Below, piece after piece: positions 34,526 to 42,329 of a stretch of 61,062 nt of DNA; the first letter of the stretch is position 1, and every line of letters starts with the position of its first letter. Made by a program: the position numbers and the translations under genes. The DNA comes from Lyngbya aestuarii BL J (lineage in GTDB: Bacteria; Cyanobacteriota; Cyanobacteriia; Cyanobacteriales; Microcoleaceae): assembly GCF_000478195.2 (NCBI RefSeq), contig NZ_AUZM01000037.1, positions 1 through 61,062 of the forward strand. The letters are read 5' to 3'. The notes beneath the pieces are model-generated. The model searched no databases. It was not told the DNA's origin and saw only the letters and a program-made list of their open reading frames with translations.

Positions 34526-35509
34526 ATGGAATCTACAATTCAAAATAGCAAAACTCAAATCATTAGTAAATTTCAGCAAATTCTTGAACAGCGTAAAAAA
34601 GTTGATTCTAAAATTTCAACCAAAGAGGAAGAAGCTGAAAAAGAGAAAGGAAAAGAACTTCTCAACAAAACATCTGCCTACACCGTTGATAGTATTGTTA
34701 AAAATTTAGCGGATTTACAGCTTAGTTTTGGAAACAACATTGTTGAAATTTCCGAACAGCTTAAAACAGAATCGTCTAAATTAGAGGAACTGAAGCGATC
34801 AATTGAAATTGAAACTCAACAGCTTCAAGAGTTACAAAAAATTCGTGTCGTTGCAGATGCGTTGTATTTGTTGAGTCAAGAACATCAGGAAAAACTGAGT
34901 TTACTCACTCAAAATGCCACCCAGCGTCAAGAAACGTTAGATAAAGATAAAATCGCTAAACGGAAAGCTTGGGAACAAGAACAATCCAATTTTGAAGCTA
35001 CAGTTCAACAACAGCAGGAAGAACTGGTTAATATTCGTCAGCAGGAAGAAGAAAATTATAACTATGAACTTGAAAAAACGCGCAAAATCGAACAAGATGA
35101 ATATGAAGAAACTCGCCGGAAGTTAGAACGAGAGTTGACAAATACAACACAAGAAAAAGAGAAAAACTGGTCAGAAAGAGAAGAAATTTTAGAGAAACAT
35201 AAAGTCGAATTTGAAGCTAATAAAAAGAAAGCTGAAGGCTTTGAAGATGAATTGAAAAAAGCTTATGTAAAAGCGAAAGAAGAAGCGATTCAAGATGCGA
35301 ACCGAGAAGCAAAAGTTAAGGCTGATTTATTCGAGAAAGAATGGGAATCAACGAAACAAGGTTATGAACTGCAAGTAACTTCTTTGGAACAAACTATTCA
35401 ACGTCAAAATGAACAAATTGCAGACTTATCTGCTCAGTTACAAGCCACAATTAAGCAAGCACAAGACTTAGCAATGCGAGCGTTTGCAAGTTCTTCGAGT
35501 CAAAAATAA
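34526..35509 (+). CDS. Coiled-coil protein A of a paralogous pair
   Basis: A 327-aa protein, nearly all helical and rich in Glu, Lys and Gln, with no enzyme motif, signal or membrane segment. A conserved N-terminal block near residue 52 (TVDSIVKNLADLQLSFGNN, ISEQL) precedes a long central coiled coil (about 120-260, including DEYEETRRKLERELTN and EKNWSEREEIL). A C-terminal block (VKADLFEKEWESTKQGYELQ, LEQTIQRQNEQIADLSAQL, KQAQDLAMRAFASSSS) ends the protein. All three blocks recur in the next gene. Such proteins often form filaments or scaffolds; that role is inference. Confidence 0.88.
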   Translation: MESTIQNSKTQIISKFQQILEQRKKVDSKISTKEEEAEKEKGKELLNKTSAYTVDSIVKNLADLQLSFGNNIVEISEQLKTESSKLEELKRSIEIETQQLQELQKIRVVADALYLLSQEHQEKLSLLTQNATQRQETLDKDKIAKRKAWEQEQSNFEATVQQQQEELVNIRQQEEENYNYELEKTRKIEQDEYEETRRKLERELTNTTQEKEKNWSEREEILEKHKVEFEANKKKAEGFEDELKKAYVKAKEEAIQDANREAKVKADLFEKEWESTKQGYELQVTSLEQTIQRQNEQIADLSAQLQATIKQAQDLAMRAFASSSSQK

Positions 35510-35566
35510 TCACAGCAACATCAATCAAATTAAGTTAAATAAACCACAAACAAAAAGGAGAAAAAA

Positions 35567-36646
35567 ATGGCTAAAAGAGTTAGCGATCGCAACACCAAAG
35601 CTGAGATTTTAGAAGCTTATAAAGAATTGAAACAAGAAAATTCTTCTCTGCAATCAGAAGTTAAACAGTCTACAAATGGGAATGGGAATGGTAAAAATGA
35701 AACGGTTGCAACTGAACCGATCAAAACCTTAAACTTATCATCTTCTAAAAAACCTAAAATGCAGCAAGTTCTAGAAAACTTAATGCTGTTACAAGTAGGT
35801 TTTGGTGGTGCGGTGAGTGAGTTATCAGAACAGTTAACCCGAGAAGCAACTCAACTCCAAGAATTTCAAAAAAATGTTAATCTAGAGTTAGAACAACTGA
35901 AAGACTTACACGATTTAGAAGAAGTCAGCGATGATACGTTAGATGTATTAGTTCAACGCTACAAAGAAAATTCTAAGACGTTTACTGAAGAACTAACTCA
36001 ACAGCAAGAAACCTTAGAACAACAATTTCAAGAACAACAAAGTGCTTGGCAAAAAGAACAAAATCAACACCAAAAAAGTATTCAAGAACGCAACGAAAAC
36101 CGCAATAAAAGTCAAGCACGAGATCAAGAATCCTATCAATATAACTTACAGCTTCAGCGAGATTTAGATCACGAAGAATATGAACAGACTCAAGCCACAT
36201 TGTACAAACAGTTAGAGGAATTACAACAAGAACGAGAAAAACAATGGGAAGAACGAGAACAAGCCCTAACGGAAAAAGAAAAAGAATACGCCGAAGTGAA
36301 AGCTAAAGTTGAGGAATTCTCGCAGAAGTTAGAAGAAAATATTAAACGAGGTAAAGAATCTGGGCGAAATATTGGCAACTATCAAGCCAAAATTAAAGCC
36401 GATTTGTTGGCGAAAGAAGTTGAAGGACAAAAACAATTTTTTGAACTGCGTATTAAATCCCTATCCGAAACCATTCAAAATCAAGAAAACCGGATTCAAA
36501 GCCTATCCAAACAAGTCGATGCAGCCCTCAAGCAAGTTCAAGATTTGGCGGTGAAAGCGATTGAAGGAACCTCAAACGCCAGTTCATTCCAAGCCATGAA
36601 AGAACTCGCTTTAGAACAGGCTAAAAACCAACAAAAAAATAAATAA
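35567..36646 (+). CDS. Coiled-coil protein B of a paralogous pair
   Basis: A 359-aa paralogue of the preceding protein. After a polar N-terminal extension with an NGNGNG linker, it repeats the same blocks in order: MQQVLENLMLLQVGFGG with LSEQL near residue 63, the central coil (EEYEQTQATLYKQLEELQQE, EKQWEEREQAL) and the C-terminal block near 274 (KIKADLLAKEVEGQKQFFEL, LSETIQNQENRIQSLSKQV, KQVQDLAVKAIEGTSNAS). AAGGAG lies just before ATG 35567. Last gene of the cluster, with a strong terminator 31 bp after its stop. The two proteins may form hetero-oligomers. Confidence 0.9.
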   Translation: MAKRVSDRNTKAEILEAYKELKQENSSLQSEVKQSTNGNGNGKNETVATEPIKTLNLSSSKKPKMQQVLENLMLLQVGFGGAVSELSEQLTREATQLQEFQKNVNLELEQLKDLHDLEEVSDDTLDVLVQRYKENSKTFTEELTQQQETLEQQFQEQQSAWQKEQNQHQKSIQERNENRNKSQARDQESYQYNLQLQRDLDHEEYEQTQATLYKQLEELQQEREKQWEEREQALTEKEKEYAEVKAKVEEFSQKLEENIKRGKESGRNIGNYQAKIKADLLAKEVEGQKQFFELRIKSLSETIQNQENRIQSLSKQVDAALKQVQDLAVKAIEGTSNASSFQAMKELALEQAKNQQKNK

Positions 36647-36676
36647 AGATTAACAAAATTTAAGAAGATTTACACA

Positions 36677-36706
36677 CCCGATTTGTTGAAGAAATCGGGT
36701 TTTTTT
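36677..36706 (+). terminator. Strong rho-independent terminator of the coiled-coil operon
   Basis: CCCGATTT, loop GTTGAAG, AAATCGGG, then seven Ts. The perfect 8-bp stem and T-run mark the end of the rightward cluster. Confidence 0.93.
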
Positions 36707-36771
36707 GAGTTTACAAATCCTTGAGCTTTGATCTATAATTAATCTAAACTAGATTTGTAAAAGTTGAACTG

Positions 36772-37092
36772 ATGAAACCCGAACAAATTACCGCTTCCTT
36801 TTTTCAAGTCCTGAATAATCAACCTGAACTGTTTACCCAAGAAATACAGCAAGATTTAACCCAATTAGAAATTGCAGTAGATCGAGTTGAATATATCCCC
36901 GAAGACGATCAAACTGAATTTTTAGCCGATGCGATTATTGATTTTTGTGATGTTAATCCTACTATTTACCAAGCCTTAAGTGAAAATCTGAATACATCTC
37001 AAACAGAAGACTCTGAAAAAATAACAGTACAAAAGCGTTTTTTATTATCTCAAAAAATTAGAAGCTTGCTGACTTATAGTAGCGAAATTTAA
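36772..37092 (+). CDS. Small unknown acidic protein
   Basis: A 106-aa soluble, strongly acidic protein beginning MKPEQITASFFQVLNNQPEL, with helical segments and a basic C-terminal patch (VQKRFLLSQKIRSLL). No family is recognised. It follows the terminator of the coiled-coil operon and so has its own promoter in the 125-bp gap; it ends in its own terminator. Confidence 0.7.
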   Translation: MKPEQITASFFQVLNNQPELFTQEIQQDLTQLEIAVDRVEYIPEDDQTEFLADAIIDFCDVNPTIYQALSENLNTSQTEDSEKITVQKRFLLSQKIRSLLTYSSEI

Positions 37093-37153
37093 TTCCAACT
37101 TAGATGAGATCAAGATCGTGCAAAAAACTAAAGCTTTGTTGTCTATAGTTGTA

Positions 37154-37202
37154 CCTCAACCGAAAATCAGCCGAGTTTCAGCTTTAACGGTTGAGGTTTT
37201 TT
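37154..37202 (+). terminator. Rho-independent terminator after the 106-aa gene
   Basis: CCTCAACCG pairs perfectly with CGGTTGAGG across a 25-base loop, followed by TTTTTT. It separates this gene from the convergent PEP-CTERM gene. Confidence 0.85.
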
Positions 37203-37218
37203 AAGAAAATTTATCGGG

Positions 37219-38037
37219 TTATTTCTTGATGTTGGATTTATGCTTTTCCTTTCCCTGACCTAACAACGTTAGACCTCCAATCAAACCTAATCCCAATAAA
37301 AAAGAAGGTTCGGGAACAGAAGCCGAAGGAGATGTCAATTCTGCCGATAATGTGGTTGCATAGGAAATGGCGTAGGGAAGATCTAAATTTCCATTCGGAT
37401 TATAACTGGCTTCAATTACTTCTAATCCTCCTGCTTCTACAGGAACCAAAAGCACGCCATTTTCATCTACACTCAACTCTTGTCCGAGATATTCCACCGT
37501 AGCATTATCAATCAGGCTACCATTAAACAACACTTGAATTGCTAGATTTTCTCCGGCTTTAACCTCTAAGGGATTTTGTAAAGGCATGATTTCTAAAGGA
37601 AGACCAAAAGGCATAGAAATCTCGTCAGACCAACCATAAATTCCCTTGGTATACTTGACAAAATTGGTGACATTATCATAGTCAATCGCTTCGGCTTCTT
37701 CTGGAGACAAATTATCAGAAGTTCCGTCAGGATTGCTACGATAGAAGCCATTATCGTAGAAAGCAGTTAAAGCTGCAATCTCACTTTCTGGAACAAAAAA
37801 TAGATTATCCTCTTGCAATTCCGTGACACCCGGAACCAGATTTTTGCTTAAATCATAGGCGGTAGCTTCGCGAAATTTGCTGACATCAAAAGGTTCAGTC
37901 TCATCGGCTTCGGGATGACCAAATAATAGCTCATATTTTCCGTCCTCATAATCAAACCAAACAACATGAGCCAATGCGGGTTGAGTCAAAATAAGGGGTA
38001 AAACTGCCAGGGATAGAAATAGTTTGATGAAGCTCAT
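37219..38037 (-). CDS. Secreted DUF4198/NikM-like protein with PEP-CTERM anchor
   Basis: A 272-aa exported protein. An N-terminal signal peptide (FIKLFLSLAVLPLILTQPAL, cleavage after ALA) is followed by AHVVWFDYEDGKYELLFGHP, the start of DUF4198 domains related to NikM-type nickel-uptake proteins, with its conserved His at the mature N-terminus. The C-terminus has VPEPSFLLGLGLIGGLTLL followed by basic residues, a PEP-CTERM sorting signal for the exosortase system. It may bind metal outside the cell; no transporter genes are adjacent. Single gene. Confidence 0.85.
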   Translation of the reverse strand: MSFIKLFLSLAVLPLILTQPALAHVVWFDYEDGKYELLFGHPEADETEPFDVSKFREATAYDLSKNLVPGVTELQEDNLFFVPESEIAALTAFYDNGFYRSNPDGTSDNLSPEEAEAIDYDNVTNFVKYTKGIYGWSDEISMPFGLPLEIMPLQNPLEVKAGENLAIQVLFNGSLIDNATVEYLGQELSVDENGVLLVPVEAGGLEVIEASYNPNGNLDLPYAISYATTLSAELTSPSASVPEPSFLLGLGLIGGLTLLGQGKEKHKSNIKK

Positions 38038-38342
38038 TTTTTCTCCACAAAATGGTAGTGTTCACTTGATTTTTACAAGGTTACGAACACTGTATAGATT
38101 GTTTTTGTGAATCACAATCCTCCCCCAAGGGATTTTTATCTTAAAATAAAATAAAGTTAATTAACCAAATTGACTGAAAAATAACCTTATAAAATATCAT
38201 CAAAAATTGGCTGTGTAAATACGGGAGAGGGGCATATAAAATCGGACTCTACGGAAGCCGAGAACAGTCGAGGAGCGGTAAAAGCGAATGCAGTCTCCCC
38301 CCCCGGGTTAAGAGAAAATGTTAATATAATCACTTAAAGTTT
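38038..38342. other. 305-bp intergenic region between the PEP-CTERM gene and hflX
   Basis: No gene seen. The left part is A/T rich and should hold the promoter of the PEP-CTERM gene. The right part contains a GAGAGGGG stretch and a run of eight Cs at 38296-38303. No clear promoter for hflX could be picked. Confidence 0.5.
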
Positions 38343-40100
38343 TTGAATAATCGCCAAAACTGGTCAGGAGGGCCTATCGAGACAATCTATGGAAATCTGC
38401 AAGGGCTAAAAGCAAGTCAACTCAAGGGATTGCAACGCCTCTACCATCAACGGATACCGGGCGATCGCATTACCACACCGGAGTTTGCTCAACGTCTAGC
38501 CGCTAGCAGTACCGAAATCGGTCAGCCCGTTTGTGCTTACCTCAACCGTCGGGGACAAGTCATTCGGGTAGGAGTGGGAACACCCCGTCAAACTCAAATT
38601 CCCCCCCTAGAATTGCCCCGTTATGGAGAAGGGCGTTTGAGTGGGATTCGCTGCATTGCAACTCAAGTCAAATCAGATCCCCCCAACGAATCGGCGTTAA
38701 CCGCAATGGCAATTCAACGATTGGATGCCTTAGTCGTCCTCACCTTAACCGGAAGCGGGTTTCAACGTCGAGGCGGGGGAGGAACAGGATATATCAAAGA
38801 AACCTATCTCGCTCATTTAGTGCCACCCACCGCAGAAGAAAACAACGGCAATCTCACCACGCCTTTAGCACCCATTCCCTACTATTTATCTCCACCCCAA
38901 AGCTTGGATATGCTCTCCGCCCAGGATTTTCTCGACTTGGTGGATAGCCTCGAAGCCGAACTGCAACGGGAGTTTATCGCCCAAACCGTCGAGTCCGATG
39001 GCGATAATGTGTTGTTAGTGGGTATGAAAACTGAAGATATTAATCCTCAGCGCTTTGAAGACGGATTAGCGGAACTGGTTCGATTGGTCGATACCGCCGG
39101 GGGTCGCGTGTTAGAAACCGTCCGTCAAAAGCGATCGCGCCCTCACCCCCAAACCGTTGTCGGCGATGGAAAAGTACAAGAAATTGCCCTCACCGCCCAA
39201 ACTGTTGGCGCGAGTCTGATTGTCTTTGATCGGGATTTATCTCCGGCCCAAGTTCGCAACTTAGAAACCCGAATTGGGATTCGAGTCGTTGATCGCACCG
39301 AAGTGATCCTCGATATTTTCGCCCAACGCGCCCAGTCTCGCGCCGGAAAATTGCAAGTCGAACTGGCACAACTTGAATACAATTTGCCCCGTTTAACCGG
39401 GCGAGGTCAAGCCATGTCTCGACTCGGGGGTGGTATCGGAACGAGAGGCCCAGGTGAAACCAAACTAGAAACTGAACGACGAGCCATTCAACGACGCATC
39501 GCCCGCTTGCAAAAAGAAGTCAATCAACTGCAAGCCCATCGTTCTCGTCTGCGTCAACGTCGCCAGCAAGCAGTTCCGACCATTGCCATTGTCGGGTATA
39601 CCAACGCCGGAAAGTCTACCTTACTCAATGTTCTCACGAGTTCGGAAATATATGCGGCCGATCAACTGTTTGCCACCCTTGATCCCACCAGTCGCCGTCT
39701 CACCATTCCTGATGCCATTACCAACGAACCTCAAGCGGCTGTTTTAACCGATACGGTAGGATTTATCCATGAATTACCCCCGGCATTAATTGATGCGTTT
39801 CGAGCCACTTTAGAAGAAGTCAGTGATGCTGATGCGCTCGTTCATGTCGTTGATTTATCTCATCCGGCTTGGCAAAGTCAAATTGAGTCAGTAATGAAAA
39901 TTTTGATGTCAATGCCGATTACTCCGGGGCCTGCTTTATTAGCGTTTAATAAAATTGATCAGGTGGATGGAGAAACGTTAAGATTTGCCCAAGAAGAATA
40001 TCCTCAAGCTGCATTTATTTCGGCATCTAATGCTTTAGGTTTGGAAACTTTACGTCAACGAATTGGGCAGCTTGTTCATTATGTGTCAAGTTCAACTTAA
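38343..40100 (+). CDS. hflX: GTPase HflX
   Basis: A ribosome-associated GTPase that splits stalled or heat-damaged ribosomes. The protein is about 585 aa, longer than E. coli HflX because of an N-terminal extension usual in cyanobacteria. Motifs: the GGGIGTRGPGETKLE family signature, G1 GYTNAGKST near residue 417, G3 DTVGFIHELP and G4 NKID. The start is uncertain: TTG 38343 has no ribosome-binding site, while a perfect AGGAGG at 38366-38371 is followed four bases later by in-frame ATC 38376, with no ATG or GTG near. Followed eight bases later by a frameshifted membrane gene. Confidence 0.95.
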   Translation: MNNRQNWSGGPIETIYGNLQGLKASQLKGLQRLYHQRIPGDRITTPEFAQRLAASSTEIGQPVCAYLNRRGQVIRVGVGTPRQTQIPPLELPRYGEGRLSGIRCIATQVKSDPPNESALTAMAIQRLDALVVLTLTGSGFQRRGGGGTGYIKETYLAHLVPPTAEENNGNLTTPLAPIPYYLSPPQSLDMLSAQDFLDLVDSLEAELQREFIAQTVESDGDNVLLVGMKTEDINPQRFEDGLAELVRLVDTAGGRVLETVRQKRSRPHPQTVVGDGKVQEIALTAQTVGASLIVFDRDLSPAQVRNLETRIGIRVVDRTEVILDIFAQRAQSRAGKLQVELAQLEYNLPRLTGRGQAMSRLGGGIGTRGPGETKLETERRAIQRRIARLQKEVNQLQAHRSRLRQRRQQAVPTIAIVGYTNAGKSTLLNVLTSSEIYAADQLFATLDPTSRRLTIPDAITNEPQAAVLTDTVGFIHELPPALIDAFRATLEEVSDADALVHVVDLSHPAWQSQIESVMKILMSMPITPGPALLAFNKIDQVDGETLRFAQEEYPQAAFISASNALGLETLRQRIGQLVHYVSSST

Positions 40101-40107
40101 GTAGATC

Positions 40108-40669
40108 ATGAGTCAATCTACCTCCCAAAATACAGAACAAAAACCGCAAAAGTTTAAAATTCCAAAACTCAGTGTCAAACCCAAAAATTGGCTCGTTTCT
40201 GCTCATGTTGCCACCGCCGGAATTTGGTTGGGAACCCGATTGTGTATGGTGATTATTGCCTTGTACAATCTCAAAACAACCAATGGCGCTCAACTTTATG
40301 CGATCAATTCCGTGATGCAATTGCTTGATGAAGTGGTGATTATTCCGGCTGCAACTGCTTCTTTAGTCACTGGGGCATTATTGTCAGCTTTGACGAATTG
40401 GGGATTTGTAAAATACTATTGGGTGATCACAAAATGGATCGCAACAATTTCTCTGATTGTTTTTGGCACGTTTTGGCTTGATCCGGTGGACAAATGCAAT
40501 CACTTCAATTTCCGCAGAATTGCGATTGCAAGCTTTACAAAATCCCCTTTATATGTTTAATGATCAAGCCACAATTATCGGGGGAATTGTACAAACGATT
40601 TGTCTATTAATGATCATTGCCATTTCAGTTCTCAAACCTTGGGGTAGACGAAAATCGACTAAAACTTAA
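40108..40669 (+). pseudogene. Frameshifted four-helix membrane protein
   Basis: Two overlapping frames together encode one membrane protein. The first frame (from ATG 40108) has helices SAHVATAGIWLGTRL, EVVIIPAATASLVTGALLSA and KWIATISLIVFGTFWLD, then becomes nonsense; the +1-shifted frame continues TNAITSISAELRLQALQNPL and ends with helix GGIVQTICLLMIIAISVL. Removing one G near 40485 (CCGGTGG to CCGTGG) restores a continuous protein of about 186 aa reading FWLDPWTNAITS. It resembles DUF2269-type proteins. It may be a real mutation or a sequencing error. Downstream of hflX by eight bases. Confidence 0.85.
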
Positions 40670-40741
40670 CTCAACTTGCGAAATATTCAAGAGTTTTTGA
40701 TAAAATTAAAGTGCAAATGGGTTGAGGGAAAAGAGAGTTAG

Positions 40742-41398
40742 ATGTCTAAAAATCAAGATGAGTTCGTGCGGTATCAGATTCGAGTTCCCAAAGAAGTTTA
40801 TCAACAAATAGAAGCGATTGCAACAGCAAAGGGAGCTAAACTTCATCCCCGAACTAAACGACCTCAACTCTCTGAAACAATTATAGAATTATTGCAACTT
40901 GCACTCAAACACTCAAACTCAACAGACGAGCATCAATCCCCCTCAGAAAAATCTCCCGACTTAGAGTTAATTGAAAACTCGATCATCGCAATTCAAACCC
41001 AACAATTGAATACCATTCTTGAAGCCCAAAAACAAACTCAAGCCGAACTCAATCGTCTTTATATACTGTATCATCAACTCTGCGATCGCCTACCCATTCA
41101 AGAACCATTACAAAAAACCTGGTATTCTAATGATAATGAATCTCCTCAACAAATACGTCCTTTAGAATCCTATTGTGAAGGCCCTTGGATGGTCAATCGT
41201 CAATGGTTAAATCTCAATGGTCGCTTCAATAAAGAAGCATTTAACGAGTGGAATAACGGAGAAGTTCGTCAAGATCAACAAGGTAATTTTTGGCGTCGAG
41301 TTGATCTGGCAAATACAGGCGAAGATTTTCAAATCCCACCCGGTTTAGCAGAGTCTCAAATCTTTTATGTATTAGCCGAGTCAAACAATAGCATCTAA
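40742..41398 (+). CDS. Unknown protein with possible ribbon-helix-helix N-terminus
   Basis: A 218-aa soluble protein. The N-terminus (RYQIRVPKEVYQQIEAIATA, then LSETIIELLQLAL) has the strand-helix-helix spacing of ribbon-helix-helix DNA-binding proteins. A helical middle (NTILEAQKQTQAELNRLY) is followed by a C-terminal region (GPWMVNRQWLNLNGRFNKEA, QQGNFWRRV) that I do not recognise. It could be a transcription factor. No partner is obvious; a hairpin follows its stop. Confidence 0.65.
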   Translation: MSKNQDEFVRYQIRVPKEVYQQIEAIATAKGAKLHPRTKRPQLSETIIELLQLALKHSNSTDEHQSPSEKSPDLELIENSIIAIQTQQLNTILEAQKQTQAELNRLYILYHQLCDRLPIQEPLQKTWYSNDNESPQQIRPLESYCEGPWMVNRQWLNLNGRFNKEAFNEWNNGEVRQDQQGNFWRRVDLANTGEDFQIPPGLAESQIFYVLAESNNSI

Positions 41399-41413
41399 AA
41401 TCATTCAAATAAA

Positions 41414-41451
41414 ACAGGGGAAATGGATTGACGACTTTTCCATTCCCCTGT
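41414..41451. terminator. Hairpin between convergent genes
   Basis: ACAGGGGAAATGGA pairs with TCCATTCCCCTGT (one bulged A), forming a strong stem between two convergent genes. No T-run follows on the plus strand, so it could be a weak terminator or another type of structure. Confidence 0.6.
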
Positions 41452-41533
41452 CAGCATCTATAACAATGCAGTTAAACTAGATCTAAACCTGATAGATCTC
41501 AGCGTTATGCGGCACTCGTTTGATCGTCTCAGA

Positions 41534-41749
41534 CTATTCGGGAAAATCAGGAATGACCCACTGCGGGGGTTCCGTGCGTTTTTTGCGAATGGCTTCGTCA
41601 GCCATATTCAGCATTTGATCTAAGGACATGCTGTTAATGAAGTCTTCTGTGCTATTTGCGTACTCCCGATTTGGACATTTGTCCCCTAGAACGCAGCCAT
41701 TAACGCAGGCTTCTGCACAATTGATATTGTTGATATTGTTGGCTTCCAC
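41534..41749 (-). CDS. Cys-rich small protein, possible metal or Fe-S binder
   Basis: A 71-aa protein with a four-Cys cluster near the N-terminus, CAEACVNGCVLGDKCP (C-x3-C-x3-C-x5-C-P), then an acidic helical region (DFINSMSLDQMLNMADEAIR) and a short tail. The spacing could bind an iron-sulfur cluster or zinc. It resembles small hypothetical proteins I associate with cyanobacteria, but I cannot name a family. Single gene, antisense to its neighbours. Confidence 0.7.
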   Translation of the reverse strand: MEANNINNINCAEACVNGCVLGDKCPNREYANSTEDFINSMSLDQMLNMADEAIRKKRTEPPQWVIPDFPE

Positions 41750-41861
41750 AGTCGTCTCCTCTCAACTTTAACCAGCTTTCGACTTGAAGACTGTTCGGAG
41801 GAATTGACACCCTTCCTAAACAAGCCCAAGTCTCTCTTTAAAAATTGTAATATCATATCCT

Positions 41862-42275
41862 ATGAATCATTGGATGCAACGTCTAAAAAACTTTCCCTGG
41901 CGATCGCTACTACAAAGTGCGACTCTCAGTAATCTGATCATTGCGGCTTTAGAAATCTTGCTCTTTTGGGGGGCGGTTCACTCTTTAGCAGTGAGTAACG
42001 TCCTAAAAATGTTGTTTTCCCCTCCCTTGGGAATCATCACCCAAATTGCGATCGCAATCGGTATGGGAGCATTAGCCGTCTACTGGTTTGAAATCTGGCA
42101 ACAACGATTCTTATTAAATTCATCAACACTCTGGATGCTGATTGGGTGTTTACTTTTAGGACTTTTGATTAAATCTCTGCTTCCCCTCCCGAGCTTTTTA
42201 GTCAATTTATCTCGTTTAGCCCTCATGGGAATTTTGATTGGAGTGTTCTGGAAGGGAAAACCCTATTGGCGTTAA
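41862..42275 (+). CDS. Small integral membrane protein, unknown
   Basis: A 137-aa hydrophobic protein with about four membrane segments (LSNLIIAALEILLFWGAV, ITQIAIAIGMGALAVYWF, TLWMLIGCLLLGLLIKSL, LSRLALMGILIGVFW) and short polar loops. There is no recognisable transporter or enzyme motif. Single gene between two minus-strand genes. Confidence 0.7.
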   Translation: MNHWMQRLKNFPWRSLLQSATLSNLIIAALEILLFWGAVHSLAVSNVLKMLFSPPLGIITQIAIAIGMGALAVYWFEIWQQRFLLNSSTLWMLIGCLLLGLLIKSLLPLPSFLVNLSRLALMGILIGVFWKGKPYWR

Positions 42276-42329
42276 AACAGAAAGCATCTAGAAGTAACTC
42301 ATACAAGGTTTAAAAACGTAATTCAACCC

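Noticed and set aside
31640-36706. Prophage or ICE
   Set aside because: The XRE-ImmA pair is phage/ICE-like, but there is no integrase, excisionase, relaxase, terminase or structural gene and no attachment repeat visible in the cluster.
40457-40669. 70-aa frame as an independent gene
   Set aside because: It has no start signal and completes the membrane protein begun at 40108 after removal of one base, so it is the 3' half of a frameshifted gene.
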